Assembly (NCBI RefSeq): GCF_014640315.1
Contig: NZ_BMGS01000002.1
Location: forward strand, 407,313-471,312
Reading direction: 5' to 3'
Length of the DNA stretch: 64,000 nucleotides
DNA from: Hymenobacter glacieicola
GTDB lineage: Bacteria; Bacteroidota; Bacteroidia; Cytophagales; Hymenobacteraceae
A program made the position numbers and the translations under genes. The notes below the pieces were generated by a model. That model was not told where the DNA came from. It saw only the letters and a program-made list of their open reading frames with translations, and did not search any database. Position 1 is the stretch's first letter. The number at the start of each line of letters is the position of its first letter. Of this stretch, positions 37,163-46,218 are shown one piece after another.

Positions 37163-38137
37163 ATGAAAAAGCCTTTTTACACCTGTTTTCTGATACTATC
37201 GACTGGGCTGCTGCTGCTGAGCGGCTGCTCCCGCGACCAAGATACTGACCCTTCCATTGCGGCATTGACAGTAGCAACCGCCGACTTCCAGTTATTGGAA
37301 GATGCCGCAGTAGCTGGTGGAGTAGTAGAGACTCTGTCCAATAAAAATCCTAATGATTCATCAGGCAAGTTCACGGTTTTTGCGCCTACCAATGCGGCCT
37401 TTGCCCGGCTGGGTTTGCGCACCGCCGCTGACCTGACCGGCCTGCAGACCTCCTTTTTGACCAGCACCCTGCTCTATCATGTAGCCAACGGCACCATTGC
37501 GGGTTCAGCCCTTACCGGGGGGACTAGTTTTGGCTCAGCCCTAGGAGTACACCGCCGGATTATTGCACGCAACGGCAGCCGCTACGTCAACGGCTCCCAG
37601 ATTCTGGCTACTGATGTGAAGGCGGCTAATGGCACGGTGCACGTGCTGGACAAGGTGCTGCTGGCCACGGGCGTCGACATTGTGGAGTCGGCGGTGGCAC
37701 TCAAGGACGCGCAAGTGTTTACGAAGCCTGAACTGAGCTTTCTGGTTGAGGCAGTACTGTACGCCGATCTGGCCGGTGCCCTGAAAGGCCCCGGACCGTT
37801 CACGGTTTTTGCCCCAACCGACCAAGCCTTCCGCGACTTGGGTACTCTGCTGCAAGTGCCGCTGAACGTGCCCGCCGACATTCGGCGGTTGCCTAAAGCC
37901 ACCGTTACGGCGGTGTTGCTCAACCATGTAGTGCCCGGCGCCCGGTTTACGCCGGAGCTCCCCGAAAATACAACAGTAACTCCGCTGGGCGGCACGGCCC
38001 TCAGCCTGGGTAGCTTCGCGCAGGGGATGCTGCCGGTGCAAGGCAAGAGCAACCCGGCCCCGGCCCGCATGGTCATCCCGGACGTGCAATGCACCAACGG
38101 CATCGTGCACATCATCGACCGGGTGCTGCTGCCCTAA
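37163..38137 (+). CDS. Fasciclin (FAS1) lipoprotein, two domains
   Basis: A 324-residue lipoprotein (lipobox LLLSGC at about residues 17-22) with two FAS1 domains: FTVFAPTNAAFARLG with VHVLDKVLLATG, and FTVFAPTDQAFRDLG with VHIIDRVLLP at the C-terminus. FAS1 domains mediate adhesion at cell surfaces. Bacteroidetes export many of these. It starts 236 bases after the divergent gene at 36926. Confidence 0.93.
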   Translation: MKKPFYTCFLILSTGLLLLSGCSRDQDTDPSIAALTVATADFQLLEDAAVAGGVVETLSNKNPNDSSGKFTVFAPTNAAFARLGLRTAADLTGLQTSFLTSTLLYHVANGTIAGSALTGGTSFGSALGVHRRIIARNGSRYVNGSQILATDVKAANGTVHVLDKVLLATGVDIVESAVALKDAQVFTKPELSFLVEAVLYADLAGALKGPGPFTVFAPTDQAFRDLGTLLQVPLNVPADIRRLPKATVTAVLLNHVVPGARFTPELPENTTVTPLGGTALSLGSFAQGMLPVQGKSNPAPARMVIPDVQCTNGIVHIIDRVLLP

Positions 38138-38176
38138 CGCTACGTTTTCTCTAGTTCTGTTAATTTCCTCAGCCCT

Positions 38177-39777
38177 GTGCGGAGTTGTTTACCTGTTTCT
38201 GAATTCTTGACTAGTATCCAGCCGCCGCGCAACAACGGCGGCAGCCTGGGCTGGTGCCGCGGCCTGTTGGTAGCGTTGCTGGTCCTGCTCGCCGGCCTGG
38301 GGCGGGCGCAAGTAGTAAACAAATACTCCCTGGAAGGCGAATGGAAAGGCCCCTGTCCGTGCCAGGTGGCAGTCTGCCCATGCAATTTGTGGTAACGGAG
38401 TTGGCCAGTGGCAGCCGGTTTGCCGTGCTGAACGTAGCGCCCCAGCGCATCAACCGCATTCCTACGGCCGTGGTCCAGAACGGCGACACGGTGATTTTCT
38501 ATGCCGAGCAGGTAGGCTGTCAGTTTAAAGGCCAGCGCACCGAAGACGGCAAGCACCTGACTGGCCTCTGGACCCAGCCAGGCTACAAGGCTCCGCTGAC
38601 GCTGGAGCTTATTCCGCCCCCGCCCAGCGCCCCGAAAACCTTCCGCTTCCCCCCTCCTTACCGGATTGAGGAAGTTACCTTTTCCAATCAGCCCGACAAC
38701 CTGAGCCTGCATGGCACACTTACCATTCCGGCCGGACCGGGCCCTTTTCCGGCCGTAGCGTTGCTTTCCGATTGGGGAGCACAGAATCAGGACGGCCAGT
38801 ACGGCAACTACAAGCTGCTCGGAGGCCTGGCGGACTACCTCACCCGGCGCGGTGTTGCCGTGCTGCGCTTCCACGACCGGGGTGTGGGCGGCTCCGGGGG
38901 CACTACGGCCGCGGCCAGCCCCGATGACCGGGCCCGGGATGCCCAGGCAGCCCTGCTGTTCCTACGTACCCAACCTCTGCTTGACACCCAGCATATTGGC
39001 CTCATTGGCCACGGCGAAGGGGGTAACATTGCCCTGCTGGCTGCGGCCCGGCCTACCCCCCCGGCCTTTGTGGTAACGTTGGCGGCTGCCGGTTTGCCAG
39101 GCGCCGAAGTGCTGGGCACGCAGCCGGGCCTGGGGCGGGAAGCAGCCGTGGCCGATACCGTACTGGAGCGCTTGGTTCGCCAGCGGGCGCACTACGCCAC
39201 CACTACCCAGGCGCAGATAGAGAAGATGCGGGCCGATGGGGCCAACGCCCCCCAGATTCAGGTTTACCTGGATTTGCAGCGTCTGCGGCAGAAAGCCGAA
39301 GAAAAGAAACGCCTCGATGCCCTGCTCAAGCAACAGCGCCCCCTGCTGGAGCTAGTGCGTCAGAACCCCGACGACCTGACGGCCCGCGCCAGCCTGACTA
39401 ACGCCCTGCACCAGCAAGCGCCCGGCCTGCCCGATTCCGTGTACGCGGCCGGGGCTCAGCGCCTGACCACTACCTGGACCCGTTCCTACCTGCGCTTCTA
39501 CCCCCAACGGGAGTTGGAGGCAGTGCAGTGCCCGGTGCTATTACTGCACGGAACGGAGGATTTTCTGGTAAGTAGCATCGACAACCTGCCGCTGCTGGAA
39601 AAGGGTCTGAAAAATAGTCTTGTGCAGGCGCGGCGGCTGGAAGGTGTGAACCACCTGTTTCAGGGCCCGCCTACCGAGTGGCCTATGGTAGATGGCAAAC
39701 CCTCCCCAGTGGTAGCTGCCTCGGCTCTGGACTTGATCCGGTCCTGGATTCAAGCCATGATGCCCCCGCCCAAGTAA
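38177..39777 (+). pseudogene. Alpha/beta hydrolase with frameshift and lost nucleophile
   Basis: The export signal (GLLVALLVLLAGLGRAQ) and the first residues of the mature protein (NKYSLEGEWKGP) are in one frame from GTG 38177; the rest, from LSVPGGSLPMQF, is in the next frame. One C missing from the run at 38350-38353 would explain it. The hydrolase domain has GHGEGGN at 39007-39024, where the usual nucleophile pattern is GHSEGG: the codon at 39013-39015 is GGC, not AGC. The acid (GTEDF) and His (GVNHLF) are kept. Two lesions suggest decay, although a sequencing indel could explain the first. Confidence 0.8.
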
Positions 39778-40071
39778 GTCATTCCGTCCCTGCTACCACG
39801 CTACCTAAGTCCACACCCTGGCTCCGAAACGGGGCTATGTAGCATGGCGGATGGGTTTACCACCCGATGATTGTTCTTCAATCTACTGTTGAACCATTAG
39901 CCGCGCGGTATGACTCTACCTGTCTGCTGCTTGGCACGGCCGCTAGTTTTGACTAAAAGCCATGCTTATTTACAGTCCGGGCACCTGCGTGTAAATGCAC
40001 GGTTTTTCTTTACTACGAATTATTCGTAGAATTACGATTAATTCGTAATTCTATTATCTACACTTGTCTCC
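39778..40071. other. Upstream region of the 40072 gene
   Basis: About 290 bases holding two palindromes at 40013-40051 and no gene. Confidence 0.5.
40013..40051. promoter_or_regulatory. Tandem palindromes before the 40072 gene
   Basis: CTACGAAT-t-ATTCGTAG (40013-40029) and GAATTACGA-5 nt-TCGTAATTC (40029-40051), sharing ATTCGTA half-sites. The end lies 20 bases before the ATG at 40072. Likely a repressor operator of the MarR or TetR class, by shape only. The distal TACACTTG (40059-40066) is one base off the -7 consensus but only 5 bases from the start codon. Confidence 0.5.
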
Positions 40072-41337
40072 ATGCCTGCTTCCTCCCATTTGCCTCGTTG
40101 CTGGAAGCTCCTTGTTGTGCTTGTGGTGTGGCTGACACTGCCAGTTAGTGGCTGGGCGCAGGCGCGGCTAAGCGGCGTGGTGCTGGACTCGCTTACCCAA
40201 CAGCCTCTGCCCTTTAGCACCGTGTTCTTGGCCAATACGACCTTGGGAGTTACCACGGATGAGGCGGGCCGTTTTGCGTTTGAGCGGGTGCCGTCAGGCT
40301 CTTATGAAGCCGTTGCTTCCTTCCTGGGGTACCGCCTGCGCCGCCTGCCGGTGGTAATTGCTACTACTGCCCAGCAACTCACGTTCCGGCTCCCACCCAC
40401 GGCCACGGCCCTGGGCGAAGTAGTGGTACGCGCTACCCCCAACAACCCCGATGACTACCGCAAGTTTGTGGAGTCGTTTCTGGGGGCCACCAGCTTCTCG
40501 CGCCAGTGCCGTATCCGGGACCCGGAGGCCGTGCGCGTGCGCTACGATGCGCAAGCCAACGAGCTGCACGCTACCTGCCAGGATTACGTGACAGTCGAGA
40601 ACCAGGCCCTGGGCTACCGCATCAAGTACTACGGCCTGGATTTCCGCCTCAACTTCCGTCAGCAGTGGGTGGCGTTTTACGGCTGGCCAATTATGGAAGA
40701 TTTATCTTCCAAATCAGAAAGGCAGCGCCGCCGCTGGCAGGAAAACCGCCGCCAGGCCTACGTCGGGTCGCTCACCCATTTTCTGCGTAGCGTGTACGAG
40801 AACCGTGTGGCGCAGGAAGGCTTTGTGGTGCAGCGCCTGCGCCGGGTAGTGAATCCGGCCCGCGCTCAGGCCGATAGTTTGCTTACGCTCATGCGCCAGC
40901 AAACTACCACGCGGCGCCTGCTGAACCCGGCCCGCTTCGATGACTCTCTGCACGCCCTGACCAAGGTGCCACGCCAGCTCGAATACTTGTATACGCGCCC
41001 TCTGGCTACTGAGGCCTACCGGCAGCAGCTCCCGGACTCCGGACGCGTGGCGCTACAGTTCCCCGATTTACTTCAGGTTACCTACGCCCGCGAAAAGCCC
41101 GACCCCGCGTATGCGCTCCACCTGGCCCGCACAGCGCCCCTGGGCCGGGCGGCTCCGGCAGCTCCCACCACGCAGGTATCGGTGCTGCAGTTGCTGCTGC
41201 CGCAGGTGTTGCTCCAAGCAAACGGGCAAGCTACTAATCCGCTCGGGGTGCTTACGGAAGGCTACTGGGGTTTTGAGAAGCTCGGGGAATTCCTGCCCGT
41301 AAACTACCAGCCCACTTCGCCCAAGAGCACGCCCTGA
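40072..41337 (+). CDS. Exported carboxypeptidase-like regulatory domain protein
   Basis: A 421-residue protein with a signal peptide (VVLVVWLTLPVSGWAQ) and an N-terminal CarboxypepD_reg-like domain (SGVVLDSLTQQPLPFSTVFL, GVTTDEAGRFAFERVPSG, LGEVVVRA) covering residues about 32-125. The remainder is an unknown domain typical of Bacteroidetes, without the plug of a TonB receptor. It probably sits in the outer membrane or periplasm. Confidence 0.85.
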   Translation: MPASSHLPRCWKLLVVLVVWLTLPVSGWAQARLSGVVLDSLTQQPLPFSTVFLANTTLGVTTDEAGRFAFERVPSGSYEAVASFLGYRLRRLPVVIATTAQQLTFRLPPTATALGEVVVRATPNNPDDYRKFVESFLGATSFSRQCRIRDPEAVRVRYDAQANELHATCQDYVTVENQALGYRIKYYGLDFRLNFRQQWVAFYGWPIMEDLSSKSERQRRRWQENRRQAYVGSLTHFLRSVYENRVAQEGFVVQRLRRVVNPARAQADSLLTLMRQQTTTRRLLNPARFDDSLHALTKVPRQLEYLYTRPLATEAYRQQLPDSGRVALQFPDLLQVTYAREKPDPAYALHLARTAPLGRAAPAAPTTQVSVLQLLLPQVLLQANGQATNPLGVLTEGYWGFEKLGEFLPVNYQPTSPKSTP

Positions 41338-41520
41338 AGCACTTGAATAATAAGCAGAAAACCCGTCAGGCCAAGCCGGAGGCGAAGCATCTCGCCCGGC
41401 TCCTGTTGGAAGACCATGCAGAGGTTAGCCCGCCAGCCCCTACCCCAGGCACGGCCGGTATTACATGCTGGCTTCATTTGGCGGCGCGGCTCATACTCGT
41501 ATCATGAATCTATTCGCCCA

Positions 41521-41582
41521 AAAAAGCCGCCCGGCAGGCAGAACCGTTGTGACAACAGCTCTGCCTACCGGGCGGCTTTTTT
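41521..41582. terminator. Terminator hairpin
   Basis: AAAAAGCCGCCCGGcAGGCAGA pairs with TCTGCCTaCCGGGCGGCTTTTTT around a 17-base loop, then a T-tract. It lies between the plus-strand gene ending at 41337 and the minus-strand gene ending at 41626. Confidence 0.85.
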
Positions 41583-41625
41583 GATAGTGCTACGAGCGTC
41601 TGCTTTACCAGAAGGCAGCGCTGGC

Positions 41626-41904
41626 TTAAGCCACCTGAGCCAAGGGACGTACTACCTCGGCATCTAGAATCTCAACCACGAAGCCATTTTCGGGAGAGTA
41701 GGTTTTGCGGTAGTACACCACCAGCTGCCGGCCGCGGGGTGAGGTAACCTGGGTGGTACACACGTCGCCGAAGGCTTTTTCCTTTTCCAGGAAAGGCCGA
41801 AGAGACTGAACAGTCTGCAGAAATTCCGCCGGCAGCAGCCCGTGCTGCTCCTGCAGCTTCACGGCGCTAACCGGGTACAAAAAACGAGTGTTGAAGAGAA
41901 TCAT
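41626..41904 (-). CDS. Small unknown protein
   Basis: A 92-residue protein from ATG 41904 (MILFNTRFLYPVSAVKLQ). It has VVYYRKTYSPENGFVVEILDAEVV and looks structured and cytoplasmic. No family was recognised. An upstream extension of the frame to 41946 is possible. Confidence 0.6.
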   Translation of the reverse strand: MILFNTRFLYPVSAVKLQEQHGLLPAEFLQTVQSLRPFLEKEKAFGDVCTTQVTSPRGRQLVVYYRKTYSPENGFVVEILDAEVVRPLAQVA

Positions 41905-42040
41905 AAAGGCGAGAAACAAGTCAGCTATACTACTTGCTCCCAACACCTTTTACTCGAGCTTGATTCCTGCCAGCCAAGGAATTGCGCTTGTTTATTCGCT
42001 TGTTGAAGCCGGACTTATTTCACCATTTGGCTCGCCGTGA

Positions 42041-45034
42041 CTACCCTCCGTACTGCCGCAGAATTCCGGCCAGCTCCGTGGCCCGAGCCGCGTCGTTGAT
42101 GTCAGCGGCGGCTAGGTACAGGTGCTGGAGCGTAAAGAGCTGCATCGCAATTTCCCGCTCGAAAAGGGCCGCGTCGGGGCGGGCGGCGTAGTAGGCCAGG
42201 TGTTGGGTCGTACGGGTCGTGAGCGTGTCCATGATTTCGCGGGCCCGGCGGGTTTCGCCTACCGCCACCAGGGAAGGCACCAGGTCGGGGGTGTAGGCAT
42301 CATACGGCAAGGCAGTATCGGGCAGCACCGTTAGGCACTTCTGCAGCACTTCGCGGGCGCGGGCGTGGTTGCCGGCCTCCACGTAGGCCCGGGCCAAGCG
42401 GGCAAACTGCTCCCGGTAACCGCTCAGGGTGAAGCGTTGATTTTCATCGTAGTACACCTTGGGGTTGTTGAGGTTGCGGTAGCTGTACTTGCGCATCAGG
42501 GAGTCGTAGAGCAGGTCTTTGGCCACCACGCCCTCCTCGGGCAGGCGCAGCTCCGACGGGGCTACGGCCGGGGCGCGGCATGGGAGCACCCGGCAAACCA
42601 GGCCCTCCAATTGCAGGTAGGGTTCCAGCCCCATGCGGGTGGTAGGGCTCACGGTGTTGGCGAAGTACACCGGCCGCTGCCAGTTGTTGGTAGCCAGCAC
42701 GTCGAGTAGGGCCAACTCCCGCTTTTCCAGCGCCCCCCGGCTCAGGTCCCATTCCAGGCGGGGCACCACTTGGGCCAACCGCTCCCGGGGCACCATGCCG
42801 CTGCGCCGCACCGCGGCCGTATCGACGGGCAGTACCAGGTGGGTGGCGGGGTAAGAAAGCAGGGTTCGGGAACCGTCGCCGTAGCTAACCTGCAACAGGG
42901 GGCTGTTCTGCTCCACCAACTGCACAAACTCGCGCACGTTCAGCTCGCGCACGGCCGGGTTGGCCACGAAAGGCAGGTAATCGTTGGTGCCTTGGCGGTA
43001 GCGGGCCGGGCTAATAGACAAGGGCAGCGGCGCCGACTGGTAGCTGCGCTGGCGCATCTGCTCCACGTACCAATCGGTGTTGAGGTAGCTAGACACGAGC
43101 ACGCGCACGTCGGGGCGCACACCTTCTACTTCCTGGGCGTACCAGAGCGGGAAGGTGTCATTGTCGCCTTCCGTTACCAGAATAGCGTTAGGGGCCAGGG
43201 TATGGAGCACGTTCTTGGCGTAGTCGACGGAGCTGAAGCGGCCGGTCCGGTCGTGGTCGTCCCAGCCTTCCGCGGCCATCAGGGCCGGCACCAGCAGCCC
43301 CAGGCACGAAGCCAGCAGCACCCGCGGGCGGCTGGCCGAAAGCAGGCGGCCCAAGGCAGCGTGCAGGGCCGGCACGCCCAGCCCAATCCAGATGCAGAAC
43401 GCCAGGGTAGCGCCAGCAAAGGTATAGTCCCGCTCCCGGGGCTCCTGGGGCGGTTGGTTCAGGTAAAACACGATAGCCAGGCCCGTGAGCAGAAACAGCA
43501 GCCCCACCACCAGCGCCTGCCGCCCGTTGCGGCGCAGTTGCCACACCAGGCCAGCTACCCCCAGCAGAAACGGCAGGGCCAGCAAGGCATTACGGCCCCG
43601 GTTTGCGGCCACGCTGGCCGGCACCGATTGGGTGGTGGCCCAGGGCCAGAGCACGCCCGCATGCTGCACGTCGCTTTCCCGCCCGATGAAATTCCAGCCG
43701 AAATAGCGCCAGAACATATGCCCGAACTGGTACTGCCACAGAAAGCCCAGGTTCTGCCCTATGGTAGGCTTGCGGCCTTCTTCCAGCTCAGTGACCCACT
43801 TGCGGTACTGGCGCACTAGCTCGGGGCTGGTGCCGGCCGGACCGGCGTAGATGCGAGGCAGCAGCACCTTGTCAGGGGCTTCGTAGCGCAACTCCGGGCG
43901 GTGGTCCGTGACGAGGTAGCGGCCGTTTTGGCGGGTGTAGCGCGGCGCCCCGTCCTCCTGAGCTATGGCCTGGGCAAACAGATGGGGCCCGTAAAGCAAA
44001 GGCCGGTCGCCGTACTGCTCGCGCTTGAGGTAGCTCACGAAGGAGAGGATTTCGTTGGGCGCGTTTTCGTTGATGGTAGGGTGGTAGGAGCTGCGGATAG
44101 GTACAATGAGGTAGCTGGAATAGCCAATCAGCACGAATACCAAAGCCAGCAGGGCCGTGTGCAGCCCGCGCCGGCCGCGCCGGTAAGCCCACCGAAACGC
44201 CAGCAGCAACGCCCCCAGCCCGGCCAGCAGAAACAGCACCAGCCCGGCATTGTACGGCAGCCCAAAGGTGTTGACGAAGAATACCTCACTGGCCCCGGCC
44301 AGGGTAGGCAAACCCGGAATGATGCCTTCCAGCACCAGCAGCACCAGCGCGCTACCTCCCAGCAGGGCCAGCAGAATACCCCGCCCCGAAGGCTGGGCCG
44401 CGCGGCGGAAGTACCACACCACGCTCAGCACCGGAATAGCCAGCAGATTCAGCAAGTGCACCCCAATTCCGAGGCCAATAACGTAGGCAATGAGCACCAG
44501 CCACCGGTCGGCGTCGGCCTCGTCGGCGCGCTTTTCCCATTGCAGCATCAGCCACACCACCAAGGCCGTGCCGAAGGTGGAAAGGGCGTATACCTCCGCT
44601 TCCACGGCGTTAAACCAGAACGAATCGGAGAAGGTCAGGGCCAGCGCCCCCACTACCCCACTGCCCAGCACCAACGCCGCCGCAGTGCCTGGCAGGGGCT
44701 CCGCAGCCGGGGCCGGCCGCAGGAGCTTCGCCGCCAAATCGGTAATAATGCCGAACAGCAGGGCAACGGTAGCGGCGCTGGCCACCGCCGAAACCAGGTT
44801 TACCAGCACCGGCACCCGGGTAGGCTCGCCGGCGGCCAACAGCGACGCCAGCCGGCCCAGCAGCAGGTAAAGCGGGGCGCCGGGCGGGTGGGGCACCAGC
44901 AGTTTGTAGGCGCTGGCGGTAAATTCGCCGCAGTCCCAGAAGGAAGCCGTGGGCTCCAGCGTGGCCCAATACACACCCAGGGCAAGCAAAAACAGCCCCC
45001 CGCCCAGCACGGGCTTAAGTCGAGAATACAGCAT
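42041..45034 (-). CDS. DUF2723 membrane glycosyltransferase-like protein
   Basis: A 997-residue integral membrane protein. The N-terminus carries the DUF2723/PMT-like FWDCGEFTASAYKLLVPHPPGAPLY segment (residues about 33-57), with the acidic motif after the first membrane helix, followed by ten or more hydrophobic segments up to about residue 580. The C-terminal part is soluble and likely periplasmic, with tetratricopeptide-like helices. Such proteins are thought to transfer mannose or another sugar from a lipid carrier. It is not in an obvious operon. Confidence 0.88.
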   Translation of the reverse strand: MLYSRLKPVLGGGLFLLALGVYWATLEPTASFWDCGEFTASAYKLLVPHPPGAPLYLLLGRLASLLAAGEPTRVPVLVNLVSAVASAATVALLFGIITDLAAKLLRPAPAAEPLPGTAAALVLGSGVVGALALTFSDSFWFNAVEAEVYALSTFGTALVVWLMLQWEKRADEADADRWLVLIAYVIGLGIGVHLLNLLAIPVLSVVWYFRRAAQPSGRGILLALLGGSALVLLVLEGIIPGLPTLAGASEVFFVNTFGLPYNAGLVLFLLAGLGALLLAFRWAYRRGRRGLHTALLALVFVLIGYSSYLIVPIRSSYHPTINENAPNEILSFVSYLKREQYGDRPLLYGPHLFAQAIAQEDGAPRYTRQNGRYLVTDHRPELRYEAPDKVLLPRIYAGPAGTSPELVRQYRKWVTELEEGRKPTIGQNLGFLWQYQFGHMFWRYFGWNFIGRESDVQHAGVLWPWATTQSVPASVAANRGRNALLALPFLLGVAGLVWQLRRNGRQALVVGLLFLLTGLAIVFYLNQPPQEPRERDYTFAGATLAFCIWIGLGVPALHAALGRLLSASRPRVLLASCLGLLVPALMAAEGWDDHDRTGRFSSVDYAKNVLHTLAPNAILVTEGDNDTFPLWYAQEVEGVRPDVRVLVSSYLNTDWYVEQMRQRSYQSAPLPLSISPARYRQGTNDYLPFVANPAVRELNVREFVQLVEQNSPLLQVSYGDGSRTLLSYPATHLVLPVDTAAVRRSGMVPRERLAQVVPRLEWDLSRGALEKRELALLDVLATNNWQRPVYFANTVSPTTRMGLEPYLQLEGLVCRVLPCRAPAVAPSELRLPEEGVVAKDLLYDSLMRKYSYRNLNNPKVYYDENQRFTLSGYREQFARLARAYVEAGNHARAREVLQKCLTVLPDTALPYDAYTPDLVPSLVAVGETRRAREIMDTLTTRTTQHLAYYAARPDAALFEREIAMQLFTLQHLYLAAADINDAARATELAGILRQYGG

Positions 45035-45151
45035 GCGGGAAGAGTTGCAGAGTGAATGAAAAAACGCATCCGGCGACCCGGAATGACTTCCAGAGCGCCG
45101 GATGCGTTTTTCCGCTTACCCGTTGCCTACCCCTCGAAATTTGCCGGTAGT

Positions 45152-46066
45152 TTACACACTCAGCTCGACCGTTACGGCCGTGGAGCCGCCCGCATCGTCG
45201 TCGGTCACCAGCAGCAGTTCGTAGCGCTTCGGGCCCAGGCGGCGGCGCCCGGCCACGCTTTCCACTTTGCCCCGGTAGGGGCGGCCGCCGGGTAGCTCCA
45301 GCCGGGCCAGCTGCACGGGGAGCACCTTGGCCGCCCGGCTGGCCAGCTGCAGCACGCCCACAAACGAGCCCAGCACGGCCCCGTCCAGCACGGCATCCTG
45401 GGTATCTTCCACGGAGGCTGTCACGAACAGCTTGTCCTCAAACCAAGTAGCCCCCGAAAAGCCAGCGGGTTTGCCATCAATGACAGGCAACTCAAACAGC
45501 TGAACTTGCACGGACGGCACCTGCGGGCTGCGATGCTGCACATACGCCAGCGCAGCTTCCAGCGGCAGTCGAAACAGCAGGTTGCCAGCCGCCGCCCCGA
45601 CGGTGCGCTGAAACAGCAGGAGCTCAGTGGTAGTAGCGGCGGCCGCCTCCAGGTTCAGGACCACGCCGGCGGGTAGCAGGGTCCGCAGAGCCGCGTATAG
45701 TCCGCTCAGGGAAATGGGGTATACGGCGCCGGCGCCGCCGGTTTTGGGTAGCGGCACCCAAAAGCCCTGCTCCCGCGCGGCCGTGGCCCCGGAACCCAAC
45801 ACCAGCAGGCCGGTTTCGCCGGTGGGCGTCGTCAGGGCGGTAAGGCATTCCAGGTCCAACTTCAGTTCCTTCGGAATCCGGCCGCTGCTGAAGTGGGCCG
45901 TTTCAAAGAGCCGGGTCGGCTCGCCCGCCGCCAGCGTGGCCGCATCCAGCTGATAGAGATAGGGAGCATCGTCGCCAATGACGTAGGCCACATTTCCAAC
46001 TACCTCTACCCCGGAAGCCGAGGGCAGCTTAGGCAAAACTGCTTCGTGCCGAATAAGAGCCTGCAT
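45152..46066 (-). CDS. DUF6929-like protein, beta-propeller style
   Basis: A 304-residue protein without signal peptide. It contains the pattern SGVEVVGNVAYVIGDDAPYLYQLD, GLLVLGSGA and a FEDKLFVTASVEDT segment, in keeping with a family I remember as DUF6929 in Bacteroidetes. Biochemical role unknown. It lies 117 bases from the DUF2723 gene on the same strand. Confidence 0.72.
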   Translation of the reverse strand: MQALIRHEAVLPKLPSASGVEVVGNVAYVIGDDAPYLYQLDAATLAAGEPTRLFETAHFSSGRIPKELKLDLECLTALTTPTGETGLLVLGSGATAAREQGFWVPLPKTGGAGAVYPISLSGLYAALRTLLPAGVVLNLEAAAATTTELLLFQRTVGAAAGNLLFRLPLEAALAYVQHRSPQVPSVQVQLFELPVIDGKPAGFSGATWFEDKLFVTASVEDTQDAVLDGAVLGSFVGVLQLASRAAKVLPVQLARLELPGGRPYRGKVESVAGRRRLGPKRYELLLVTDDDAGGSTAVTVELSV

Positions 46067-46218
46067 TTTTTGGGTGCTTAATGGGTTGCTTTTGACTGCT
46101 TAAAGCTTGAAAAGCGCTGGTTTCGTTTGCTGATGCAGCTATTCCGAGCCGGGACCTTTAAACTAATGCTACTGGTCCGAGGGGCAAGGCATCAACGCTG
46201 ACCCCGAGTCTCAAGAGC

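Noticed and set aside
40059..40066. TACACTTG as promoter of the 40072 gene
   Set aside because: It is only 5 bases before the start codon and differs from the consensus, so a role as -7 element would require a leaderless message.
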